Part shown: piece after piece, positions 8,578 to 17,127 of the stretch
How positions within the stretch are numbered: the stretch's first letter is position 1
Layout: each line of letters opens with the position of its first letter
NCBI GenBank assembly: GCA_964393615.1
Contig: CAYMUR010000044.1
Location: 1 to 39,921, forward strand
From: CAYMUR01 sp964393615
Lineage (GTDB): Bacteria > Planctomycetota > Planctomycetia > Pirellulales > Pirellulaceae
DNA: 39,921 nt
Reading direction: 5' to 3'
Translations under genes and position numbers: made by a program
The notes under the pieces: generated by a model
Told to the model about the DNA's origin: nothing
Database searches by the model: none
The model's input: the letters and a program-made list of their open reading frames with translations, nothing else

Positions 8578-9514
8578 ATGCCTCGCGCGGATCAACGTAA
8601 TGCGGCTTTTACCCTGGTAGAACTTCTGGTTGTGATCGCCATCATTGCTATTCTTATTGCCCTGCTACTCCCTGCCGTACAGGCGGCACGTGAGGCTGCA
8701 CGACGCACCCAGTGTTCGAATCACTTCAAGCAAATTGGTATTGCGGCCCATAATTACCATGCCGCGGATGGGAGGTTTCCCCTGGGGGAGCTCTATGTTC
8801 ACACTTTGTGGAATCCCCTCAAACGGAACCAATACTACGCCAAAGGCTGGGCGGTACGCATTCTCCCGTACATGGAACAGCTTGAGATGTCAGAGCAATT
8901 CAGTGTAGAAAATGGAATCTATGGAATTTATGGTCCACAGCAGATTGACCTGGGACNNNNNNNNNNATCAGTGTCCTTCTGATCCACAGGATGAGCTGAT
9001 GTGGGTGGGCTCGAACAGGAATACATTTCTTAATATCGAAGTGCCTGGGTCAGACGTTGGGATTGCATTCTATAAAACGAATGCTGGGGGCGTCGTTGAC
9101 TCGTTGTCATCCTGGAAACCAGGAGATGGTATCGGTCAATGTCCCAAGATTTTTGGCGATGGGATGATGTTGAATGTCGTGCCAGTCAAGATTCGTGATG
9201 TGTTTGATGGTACCAGTAACACTTTGATGATCGGGGAACTCACCGGAGGTGAACCGGGCTCGCATCAGGGACATCAGTGGGTCCACTTCAATCTGTTCAG
9301 TACCGTGTTGGGAATCAATGGCCCCGGGACCATTCCTGGCGATGGTGTTTATGAAAATATCCATCATGACAACCGTTTTTCCAGTTATCATCCGGGCGGG
9401 TGCCATTTCCTACGTGCCGACGGCAGCGTGAGGTTTGAGTCGGAGAACATTAATGCGGCCGTTCTTACTGCCCTGACGACACGCAGGGCTGGAGATGTGA
9501 TATCGTCATACTAA
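8578..9514 (+). CDS. DUF1559 prepilin-type surface protein 1 (interrupted by an assembly gap)
   Basis: A pseudopilin-like protein of the planctomycete DUF1559 family. The N-terminal class III signal is FTLVELLVVIAIIAIL followed by LLLPAVQAAREAARR, which a prepilin peptidase would cut before the Phe. After the 10-N gap (8957-8966) the frame resumes with QCPSD, then IRDVFDGTSNTLMIGE and the C-terminal H-x9-DG motif HPGGCHFLRADGSVRF. The halves are in different frames only because of the placeholder gap. ATG 8578 has GGAA 7 bases upstream; ATG 8563 and TTG 8524 are also in frame. Family members are abundant in planctomycetes; their role is not established, though a pilus-like or surface assembly is assumed. 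Compared with the other two copies here, it is clearly divergent. Confidence 0.9.
8957..8966. other. Assembly gap (10 N)
   Basis: Ten undetermined bases inside DUF1559 gene 1. The downstream part is in another frame, so the real gap length differs from ten or is unknown. Confidence 0.98.
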
Positions 9515-9776
9515 TGGTGAGAATCATGGACCGCCTCACTGGCCGCTCCCCGATTCAGTTCATCAAACTTCTAGGAAATTTGTCCCGTTGCCTTACAGCA
9601 TTACTTTTCCTCTGAAATTGTCTGGTGTCGCTTGGACTCTCGAATGGTGTTCCATTTTTCTGTGACCGATCAATTTACCGGTCGGAACGCTTGCCAGGGG
9701 AGGATCGGTTTTGCCCTCATCTTGACCTCGGTTTTTTGCTGTGTGAACCCTGAACGATGTGTTTGGCTGGTTCTTG

Positions 9777-12700
9777 TCAGGTCCGTGGGACGACAGGCAT
9801 GCTAATCAAAACAATCAGGGCCAGTGCCGTCAAGAACAACGAGGATGGTTCGGGCACGGCGGACGTGGCATATCCACTCGGTGCGAAATTCACGGCGAGG
9901 TAATTAAAGTCCGTGATGTCTATGTCGTCGTCCCCATCAAAATTAGCTTGATTCCAAAACGGACCGTTGGTTGGATCACCATCACCGACCGGTGAGAAGT
10001 TGGAGGCTAAGACATTGAAGTCGGTGATGTCCACATCTCGGTCAGCTGCGCGAACTGATTCAGAAATTGGTGTGTCGGCGATACGTATGTTGTCGTATCC
10101 CATGCCGGTAACGGTACCCACATCGTTGTTATACAAGTGCAAAAAGTCAGGCTGCCAGATATTAGAATAACTACTGGTTAATGTCGCGACTTTACCCGGT
10201 TCCTGGATGCTGGTGTACGTGAATGTGGCCACTTTGTTGTCAAGATCGATAGTCCAGTTGCCATGGATGTCGGTTGTTAATTCGGTAATATCAGTGTTCC
10301 AAAAAATATTACTGTTGTCGGTTAGTCCTAAGCTTGTTTGCGGGTCCAAGCCTCCATTGGCGTTGTCGATCGAATCGAGCGCGACCGACAGATTGGTCTG
10401 TCGACTGGACGTATCTTTCAGCCACGACTGTGGTCCACTCACGCGATTTGTACCGACATGCAGGTCGAAATCGACATAGAGCGTACCGTCGACAATCTTT
10501 ACTCCCAGGGGGATTCTACTTCCTTGTGCCTGACTTCCGCTGGTAGGGTCGTCGTCCCAACGCCCTGCACCATCCGTACCATTTTGTCCACCGATGGGTG
10601 TGGCTGCCAGCGATCCTATGGTGGGGTCATACCATAGATACCAGTTAGAGCTCCACGACTCGCCGTTAGGACCGGCCTGGCCATTGAGGGGGCTTCCTGC
10701 GGCGTAATCGTCGAAATCTTCTTCCCAATAGATGACGGCAGGTACTGTCGCACCCAAATCATCGGTATCACCGCGCAAGTAAGGCGAATGGTGACCGTTT
10801 TTGCTGGCTGCCAGGGTAAGCCACTTGTCAATGTCTAACTGGTCAATCACGTTGTCATCGACAAGGTCAAACTTTTCTGTAGATCGCGTGGTGTTTACTC
10901 CGGCCACCAGATTTCCTTGCCGAAATAGAAGATTGATATCTGGTAATCCACAGGCAAAATCACCGTTGAAGTCGCAAGAGACCGGAAGAAAGTCCAATCC
11001 ATTGTTGTATTTATAAAGATTGCCAGTGCCACCAGGCAAAACGTCAATGAGTTGATGGCCCGAGAGTGATACCAGTTCTTGCATGCCGGTTTGCCGGTCA
11101 ATCCTCAGCAAGCTGTCGATCGTCGGTTCAAAAAGAACCCGGAACGTCAAGCTCGAGGCATCCGTTGTAAGATTGTTGCCTGAGTACAAATTCGTCAGCA
11201 TAAAAAGGTCTTCTCCGTTGTCGTCTTCGAAAAAACCAATTAATCCGTCTTTTCCTAAGCCGGATTCGACGACCGAGATGTTGCGAATGTGATGATCCTG
11301 GTCGATCGCCGCATCCCATTTGACAGCGCTGTAGAGGGTCGGATTGGGAACCTCTCTACCCCCGGACCGGTGATGTCCCGGCACGAAAAAGATGTCACGA
11401 TTCTCCGCGAACTTAAGCACTTCGCCGAGATGGAAAACTTCCGGGTTGGCGGATGCAGCAGAATGGTAAACATGGGTTGGGTGGCCGTCTGGGTCGACCA
11501 CGCCGTCCTCTCCATTCTTGGCAGAATAACTTAAATAGTTGAATCCCGAATATCCGTACGTCAACGCACTGAACAGGACCATCCTTAAGTCGGATTCGCT
11601 GGGCAAACGGTTTAACACTCCATGTGTCCCAACGTAAGTGTAATACGGTAGATTGTGATCCAGCGCCAGTTGGCGGTGATCGCGGAGGTACCTGATCCAG
11701 CCGGCGAGATTGGTTCCACCGCCCGGCTCCCAAAGCGGCCCGATGAAATCAGACATGAACACGTCCGGATTCAGTATCTCCATGAAGTTCGACGGAATTG
11801 GGTCTTGTGGATTATAATTGTGGGATCCAGGTGTCGCTTCGTGGGTGAACGGTGCGATGTTGGTAAACACTATAACGTCCGGAAAGTTTTGCCGGATCCA
11901 ATGGATGTCGTTGCCTACTTCTTGGATCATTTGCACACCCCAGGGTTCGTCGCGGCGCAACACCATCATCCGATCAGAACCGTGTTTTGCTACCAAAGAA
12001 GCGAATTCACCGTTCTGGACGGGGTCGCCGTTAGAGAGCACCAGTAGCGGTAAATTTGGATCGATGTCCCTGCCGATGTCCGCGATGCGAGAATCCGCAT
12101 CCTGGAAAACATCCAGATATTCAAATCCAGCATCCAGATAGGACTGAACTCCTGGATGCAGGTCTACCACACCGGGCCAGCGGTCGTGCTCAAGGATACC
12201 TCCAATCATGAAGGGTAACGACCGAATGCGCTGACGAACCCACGCCTGTCTGGAACTGGACAGTTGCTGGGTCACGACGCCGTCTGCTGATGCGTCGGTG
12301 AACTCTGCCAGGGGAACCTCTTTTTCGTTTACCGAACTGTCCGGGAGCAAGAGCTCAGAACCTAAACGGATGTCTCGCTGATCACCTTGTCCAGGAATAA
12401 TGATGTCTGACAAGTTGTTGACCAACCACACGTTGTCGAATCCCTGGGCACTGCGAATATGTTCGTGCGAGGAATTCAAGTAGAGGTGTAATTTCGACGG
12501 GTGAAAGCTGCTGGGCAATTGCATGGTTGGCGAGACGAAGCCGTTGACTGGATTATCCAAGTCCCACCAGCTGTACTGTACCGACCGAGCTCTATTGTCG
12601 ATCGTAGTCCGTACACGGAGTCGCGTGGCCGAGCCGTAGGAGTGGCTGCCAGAACCCACTGTTGTTCCCTCGCCAAACACTTGCCCACTCGAGACGTTGA

Positions 12701-13124
12701 TCGTAACGGTGCTGACGGCCCCACCTGGTTGTTCTAGCCAGAACTGTGGCCCAGCCGTGGTGGAGGGCTGCTGGAGAGGAAGCAGCATATCGTACTGAAA
12801 GTAAAGCCTATTGCTGTTGGCTCGTGGAAATGAAATGGAGTTACCCAATCCGACCCCCAATTCCCCAAGATTAAAAACCTGTCCGGCGCCTGGGCTACCA
12901 CCCGTGCCGAAAAAGCGATCGATAACCAGCTCGTTCTTGTCTGGATGGGTAAAAAAATGGTCGCTAAAGAGAGTCCAGACTCCACCTATTGGTGCAGACT
13001 GGCCAGCCAACGGGCCTGCGACGTGCGCGTCGAAGTCGTCATGAAAAAATACGGTGGCAGGTAAGGGAAATGCTGCAAATGTGATGGCCACGACTGTAAC
13101 CACATATGTTCGCAGTTGGTACAT
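9777..13124 (-). CDS. Large PEP-CTERM protein: lectin-like / TIM-barrel-like / lectin-like / dockerin-like
   Basis: 1115 residues from ATG 13124, with a signal peptide at 1-24. About 28-240 is a concanavalin/LamG-like beta-sandwich (FFHDDFDAHVAG, ending QGFDNVWLVN). About 290-690 resembles a TIM-barrel glycoside-hydrolase-like region (SYLDAGFEYLDVFQDAD, VLRRDEPWG with Glu393, ALTYGYSGFNYLSYS). About 735-790 is a dockerin-like CDFNGDFACGLPDINLL segment. About 805-1020 is a second beta-sandwich (YWEEDFDDYAAGSPLNGQAG). Residues 1026-1089 carry two Ca-loop repeats (DRDVDITDFNVLASNF and DDDIDITDFNYLAVNF). The tail from Val1090 (VPEPSS, hydrophobic span, VVPRT) is a PEP-CTERM exosortase signal. It is probably an exported, sorted polysaccharide-binding or polysaccharide-degrading protein. 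The enzymatic assignment is inference; domain order and sorting signal are visible. Its last 90 residues closely resemble those of the protease at 26511. Confidence 0.82.
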   Translation of the reverse strand: MYQLRTYVVTVVAITFAAFPLPATVFFHDDFDAHVAGPLAGQSAPIGGVWTLFSDHFFTHPDKNELVIDRFFGTGGSPGAGQVFNLGELGVGLGNSISFPRANSNRLYFQYDMLLPLQQPSTTAGPQFWLEQPGGAVSTVTINVSSGQVFGEGTTVGSGSHSYGSATRLRVRTTIDNRARSVQYSWWDLDNPVNGFVSPTMQLPSSFHPSKLHLYLNSSHEHIRSAQGFDNVWLVNNLSDIIIPGQGDQRDIRLGSELLLPDSSVNEKEVPLAEFTDASADGVVTQQLSSSRQAWVRQRIRSLPFMIGGILEHDRWPGVVDLHPGVQSYLDAGFEYLDVFQDADSRIADIGRDIDPNLPLLVLSNGDPVQNGEFASLVAKHGSDRMMVLRRDEPWGVQMIQEVGNDIHWIRQNFPDVIVFTNIAPFTHEATPGSHNYNPQDPIPSNFMEILNPDVFMSDFIGPLWEPGGGTNLAGWIRYLRDHRQLALDHNLPYYTYVGTHGVLNRLPSESDLRMVLFSALTYGYSGFNYLSYSAKNGEDGVVDPDGHPTHVYHSAASANPEVFHLGEVLKFAENRDIFFVPGHHRSGGREVPNPTLYSAVKWDAAIDQDHHIRNISVVESGLGKDGLIGFFEDDNGEDLFMLTNLYSGNNLTTDASSLTFRVLFEPTIDSLLRIDRQTGMQELVSLSGHQLIDVLPGGTGNLYKYNNGLDFLPVSCDFNGDFACGLPDINLLFRQGNLVAGVNTTRSTEKFDLVDDNVIDQLDIDKWLTLAASKNGHHSPYLRGDTDDLGATVPAVIYWEEDFDDYAAGSPLNGQAGPNGESWSSNWYLWYDPTIGSLAATPIGGQNGTDGAGRWDDDPTSGSQAQGSRIPLGVKIVDGTLYVDFDLHVGTNRVSGPQSWLKDTSSRQTNLSVALDSIDNANGGLDPQTSLGLTDNSNIFWNTDITELTTDIHGNWTIDLDNKVATFTYTSIQEPGKVATLTSSYSNIWQPDFLHLYNNDVGTVTGMGYDNIRIADTPISESVRAADRDVDITDFNVLASNFSPVGDGDPTNGPFWNQANFDGDDDIDITDFNYLAVNFAPSGYATSAVPEPSSLFLTALALIVLISMPVVPRT

Positions 13125-13508
13125 GATTTTCTTTCAGCACTAAATTTGGACTTGGCGGTTTACCGTGACACTATGTGACTGACAATGTACGGTTATGCCT
13201 GCACAGTACTGTGTCTGTTATTCAGTTAGCGATGCATTTATTTATTATACACCACGGACCTTGTGAAGCTAGTATTCGTTCACAGGGAGAGTTCCCCGTA
13301 AGGGTGCAGACAGCATTTGTGGATCGTTGGGGACGGCGCAGAGGTGGTGCCTGGAATCACGATCACGATCCAAATTTCAGATTCCGAATGACAGACATGA
13401 ATTCATTACATTGTACATCTTGCATTTTCTATGCTCGTTCTTGAAAATACAGCTTGGTAGCTACGACGAATGTTGTCGAACACGGCAATCAAAATGGAGA
13501 ACCTTGTA
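13125..13508. other. Divergent intergenic region
   Basis: 384 bases between the PEP-CTERM gene (-) and the nucleoside hydrolase gene (+). No gene is seen. It holds the palindrome at 13202-13213 and the hydrolase ribosome site GGAGA at 13496-13500. Confidence 0.6.
13202..13213. promoter_or_regulatory. Perfect 12-bp palindrome, possible operator
   Basis: CACAGTACTGTG is a perfect palindrome about 80 bases upstream of the minus-strand PEP-CTERM start and 295 bases upstream of the plus-strand hydrolase. Its place between divergent genes suits a dimeric regulator. Chance is not excluded. Confidence 0.3.
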
Positions 13509-14540
13509 ATGCGTTTTTTGTTCCAACTTTTCTTTGTCACAGTTTCTTGGGTGATGCTATTCTCCGGAATTTCCAGCGCGGAGGAACGGACTCCGGCTGT
13601 CCGGTTGATTTTTGACACTGATGTGGGTAACGACGTTGACGATGTGTTGGCATTGGGAGTGATTCATGCGTTGCAGAGTCGTGGTGAGTGTGATCTGTTG
13701 GCGGTGACTTTAACGAAGGACAATGAGCTGTGTGCCCCATTGGTTGATGCGATCAATCATTTTTATGGTCGTGGCGAGATTCCGATCGGCGCAGTGCGTG
13801 GTGGCGCGACCCCCGAGGAGGGACGGTTTTTGCATATGGTCCGACAACAGGACCAGGGGCGACTTCGCTATCGACATGATATGCGCAGCAGTAAGGATGC
13901 GTTCGAGGCCACGGCACTTTTGAGACAGATATTGAATGATCAGCCGGATGGTTCCGTGGTCGTCGTACAAGTTGGTTTTTCGACAAATCTTGCGCGACTT
14001 TTAGCATCGCCAGCTGACGATGACTCTCCGTTGTCAGGAAAGGAACTGGTACAACGCAAGGTAAAACTGTTGTCGATGGTGGGGGGGGCCTTTCAACCGA
14101 TTAACGGCAACCAACATTATTTAGAATTTAATATTGTCAAAGATATTCCCAGTGCTCAAACCATTGTACGAGAGTGGCCGACACCGATTGTGTTCAGTAC
14201 CTATGAGCTGGGGGATGCGATTCGTTACCCTGCGGAGAGCATCGAACGGGACTATCGTTATGTGCAACATCACCCGCTCGAAGACGCTTACCGGCTTTAC
14301 GTGCCGCCGCCCCACAATCGGCCAACTTGGGATCTAACTAGCGTCCTGTATGCCATCTATCCTGAACGGGGTTTTTTCTCAGTCTCAGCTGCGGGCCGCG
14401 TGTCCATTGATCCTGACGGCTTTACCCGGTTTAACCAGGAAGCGAATGGACCCCATCGACATCTGATTGTTGACAACAGCCAGGTTATTCGTGTCCGCGA
14501 AACCCTGGTCCAATTGGCGAGCCAACCACCGACCCAGTAA
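13509..14540 (+). CDS. Inosine-uridine nucleoside N-ribohydrolase family protein, exported
   Basis: 343 residues from ATG 13509, chosen because GGAGA at 13496-13500 is well spaced; ATG 13494 and TTG 13470 are also in frame. Residues 1-24 form a signal peptide ending SGISSAEE, so it acts outside the cytoplasm. The hallmark Ca-binding motif is D36-T-D38-V-G-N-D42-V-D44-D45, and the distal Ca-ligand block RPTWDLTSVLYA carries Asp275. VGFSTNLARLL and SMVGGAFQ match the central parts of the family fold. The family splits the N-glycosidic bond of ribonucleosides with Ca2+, giving base plus ribose, so a scavenging role is likely; base preference cannot be read from sequence. An 8-G run at 14081-14088 lies within the frame. 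Confidence 0.9.
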   Translation: MRFLFQLFFVTVSWVMLFSGISSAEERTPAVRLIFDTDVGNDVDDVLALGVIHALQSRGECDLLAVTLTKDNELCAPLVDAINHFYGRGEIPIGAVRGGATPEEGRFLHMVRQQDQGRLRYRHDMRSSKDAFEATALLRQILNDQPDGSVVVVQVGFSTNLARLLASPADDDSPLSGKELVQRKVKLLSMVGGAFQPINGNQHYLEFNIVKDIPSAQTIVREWPTPIVFSTYELGDAIRYPAESIERDYRYVQHHPLEDAYRLYVPPPHNRPTWDLTSVLYAIYPERGFFSVSAAGRVSIDPDGFTRFNQEANGPHRHLIVDNSQVIRVRETLVQLASQPPTQ

Positions 14541-14766
14541 AGTGTGTAAACGTTGCAGGTGACTACAAGGCTTAGGTGGAATGGTCCCTCAGTGGGATGA
14601 GCGACCTTTGTAGGGCACTTTCAAACCTGGTGACGTTGACCTCGGCGTCGATTTCAACTTCTACGCTGAGCCTTTTGCCGTTGAGGATTCCAAATGCTTC
14701 TAGCTGTCTGAGTACCTTAAGGTGCACAGACCTGTGTTGCTGACCCGGGTGAAGAAAAACTCGACG

Positions 14767-15534
14767 TCACTGACGTTGGTCCGATTGCTTCGGTTTGATT
14801 TCGGACCCCGTCTTCTCAGGGCTGACAAGGGGCTCCGAATCGGCTGGTTGTGCAGGCGGGAAAGACGACAGTGGAGTACTTCCCTGCACTGCGTCCAGAT
14901 AACTTTGTTGGAATGCTTCTAGATCGATATCCCTTTCGGTTAGAAAGAAGAACAGCCAGCCTTGGTTCCACCACAATCGCCCCTTGAAATAAGGTGGTTT
15001 CGCCGTGAATTGCAATTCCTTCGACTGGGGCTCTCCTAAGGACCAACGCATCATGTACTGGTCATCGCCCTGATCTTCCGGCTGATCGTGCCAGTCTCCC
15101 AAGGGATCGCTGCTTCCGATGGATTTGAGCACCCTGCGGTAGATTGCTTCTTTTTCCAAGCTTGAGACTCGGTAGACGAACACCTCGATTTTTTCCTCTG
15201 CCGAGTGGTAAACCGCGGTGAGCCCTTCTGATTCGATGTCGAACCGATCGACTTTCAGAACAGTGTCGTGACCGTCGAGCTGAAAACCAGCGAGCGACGC
15301 CGGGAATAGTTCTGCGGCGGTTGCATTGTTGTGGGGAGGTAGCCAGGACATGTAAAAGGTCTCGCGTTCGGTAGCCGCTTGTACGGCATCGTTGAGTTTA
15401 ATCATCAGCTGAGGAAACTGTCTAAGAAATAGCCAGAATACTCCACCACAACCCAGTAGAATGACCAACAGGATGATGGCACCACATCCTAGTATCCATT
15501 TCCAACCTTGTCCTGTTGGCTGCTTCGATTCCAC
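14767..15534 (-). CDS. Membrane-anchored protein of unknown function
   Basis: 255 residues from GTG 15534, a start fixed by GGAGG at 15545-15541 six bases upstream. Residues 13-36 form a single hydrophobic span (WILGCGAIILLVILLGCGGV), so the remainder is probably extracytoplasmic. The soluble part has LDGHDTVLKVDRF, a KIEVFVYRV strand and an aromatic run WWNQGWLFFFL, and ends in a Pro/Ser-rich charged tail with PEKTGSEIKPKQ. I do not recognise the family. The plan (one span, alpha/beta body, disordered tail) is common among planctomycete hypothetical proteins. Confidence 0.75.
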   Translation of the reverse strand: MESKQPTGQGWKWILGCGAIILLVILLGCGGVFWLFLRQFPQLMIKLNDAVQAATERETFYMSWLPPHNNATAAELFPASLAGFQLDGHDTVLKVDRFDIESEGLTAVYHSAEEKIEVFVYRVSSLEKEAIYRRVLKSIGSSDPLGDWHDQPEDQGDDQYMMRWSLGEPQSKELQFTAKPPYFKGRLWWNQGWLFFFLTERDIDLEAFQQSYLDAVQGSTPLSSFPPAQPADSEPLVSPEKTGSEIKPKQSDQRQ

Positions 15535-15540
15535 GGTGTT

Positions 15541-15545
15541 CCTCC
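15541..15545 (-). promoter_or_regulatory. Ribosome-binding site supporting a GTG start
   Basis: GGAGG on the minus strand, six bases before GTG 15534. It makes the GTG the best start for the anchored protein. Confidence 0.7.
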
Positions 15546-16269
15546 AATGTACGTGTTCTATCTCGACTTCGAAACCTTTGTTATTCGTTGGAAACGATCA
15601 TTCTGTTTTCTTGCTTCAACGCGAGTTCTTTTTTCTCAGGATGGCATTCGTAAAAGATGTTTCGTTTCTGTTTCGTAGCGCATCCTTCAATGGCAGGCTC
15701 TCTTCAGGGTGGTACCCGTCACAGTATCAGGAAACCGATATCCGTACCAGTTTTGGCACTGGCAATCGCCTCAGCAGCTGTTTTTCGTTTAGCTTCTTTT
15801 ACTGGCGTGTAATACAAGCAGTCGGTCGTCTTTATCATACCAAACGGGTGGGGCATGTAAACGAGAAAGCATATCACGGAGAACTGTAACCCCTACCTGC
15901 GTCCCTGCCGACAAGCGTTACCGGCGTGGATGAAATTGACCGGTGGCGTCACGTTATTTACAATCGGAGACTTCACAAGGCGGCACTGCCATTTTTGGCT
16001 TTGGTAGGGGGCGTTGTATCCTACCGCTCCCGACCATGGGTGGGTGGGAGTGTGGACCGTGTTTGTCAGGTACTGGCACCATTGGAAGAGTCGTGCGCTA
16101 CGGCGTTTGTCACACGCTTCGCAGCTACACCCCAGTGGATGTGCGGGAGGCATTTTACTTGTGGACCGATATCACCGACGTAACCACCAGCGCACAGGGA
16201 TTTTCTCAGAATGGGTCTGCCAAACGCGAGACAATTCTGTCTGGCGGAAGATCCTCACGATCACATTTT

Positions 16270-16274
16270 GGAGG
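16270..16274 (+). promoter_or_regulatory. Ribosome-binding site deciding the DUF2585 start
   Basis: GGAGG lies five bases before ATG 16280, whereas ATG 16211 has no comparable site. I therefore place the start at 16280. Confidence 0.6.
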
Positions 16275-16279
16275 CCATG

Positions 16280-16894
16280 ATGTCCGGCAACAAGAACCTC
16301 GTTGGCTTTGTGGTTACCGACAGACTCCCTTCCCGTAAGGATCTTTTGGAAAGGATGTTGATCGCGGGTGGGCTCATTGCGACAACGGTTGCCATCCTGT
16401 TTCTCATGGAACAAAAACTGTGGTGCGCTTGCGGAAACCTCTCATTTTGGGTTGGGGACATCTGGTCGTCACACAACTCGCAGCACCCGCTAGATCCTTA
16501 TTTTTTCACACACGTTGAACACGGCATCTTCTTGTGCGGGTGCCTGTACTGGCTACCGCGTTCGATCACCCCCCAGTGGAAATTCGTAATCGCGGTGATC
16601 GTGGAGTGCGGGTGGGAAATCCTGGAAAATTCTCCCATGATCGTTGAACGCTATCGTACCGCCACCATTGCCCTGGATTACTACGGTGACTCGATCGCTA
16701 ATTCGGTATTCGACTTGCTGGCTTGCGCCTTAGGCTATGGGATCGCCGCGATGGTCGGACGCGGGAAATCGATGTTACTGGTGCTCTCCAGCGAACTCTT
16801 GATGACCTTGGCGGTTCGGGACTGCCTGGCGTTGAACGTAATCATGCTGGTCTATCCTTTGGAAGCCATTAAGCAGTGGCAGCTAGGAGGGTAA
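16280..16894 (+). CDS. DUF2585 / UPF0314 family membrane protein
   Basis: 204 residues. It has the family landmarks in order: KLWCACG followed by SSHNSQHPLDPYFFTHVEHG, ECGWEILENSPMIVERYRTATI, DYYGDSIANSVFDLL, and RDCLALNVIMLVYPLEAIKQW. Four or five hydrophobic spans are visible, including LIAGGLIATTVAILFL near the start. It is an inner-membrane protein. The family is common in alphaproteobacteria and also occurs in planctomycetes; its biochemical role is unknown. The conserved Cys, His, Glu and Arg/Asp near membrane faces suggest a shared site, but this is inference. The frame extends upstream to ATG 16211; GGAGG before ATG 16280 favours the shorter form. Confidence 0.88.
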   Translation: MSGNKNLVGFVVTDRLPSRKDLLERMLIAGGLIATTVAILFLMEQKLWCACGNLSFWVGDIWSSHNSQHPLDPYFFTHVEHGIFLCGCLYWLPRSITPQWKFVIAVIVECGWEILENSPMIVERYRTATIALDYYGDSIANSVFDLLACALGYGIAAMVGRGKSMLLVLSSELLMTLAVRDCLALNVIMLVYPLEAIKQWQLGG

Positions 16895-17127
16895 GCGAAA
16901 ACGTTTGCTGACCTTTACGAAAAATGTCGTGCACTTTGCGTACTGCTACTATCAGGAAAAGCTGTGAGACCTTGTGGCGGCCAACCAGCAGGAGCCTCCA
17001 GACCGGCCACCAGTATCACGCCGAGCGACATCAAGAGGAGGATGGATGGTTCGGGTTCGACGGGCTACCCTTTGCGAACGGTGGCAAACCCGGAAAACGC
17101 CGGTCAGCAAAACGAATACTGATTTGA

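Larger units (their letters stand above)
15535..16279. other. 745-base region without a recognisable gene
   Basis: This gap lies between the divergent anchored protein and the DUF2585 gene. It has several open frames up to about 140 codons on both strands, but none shows a signal peptide, repeated motif or family signature. A decayed gene is possible. The last 69 bases (from ATG 16211) are open in the DUF2585 frame and may be coding if that gene starts earlier. Confidence 0.4.

Noticed and set aside
14081..14088. Eight-G run in the nucleoside hydrolase as a phase-variable tract
   Set aside because: The run encodes Gly-Gly within a conserved block and no regulatory context supports switching; one short G run is not enough.
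15893..16338. Several open frames before the DUF2585 gene
   Set aside because: Frames overlap on both strands, none carries a recognisable motif, and none has a good ribosome site.
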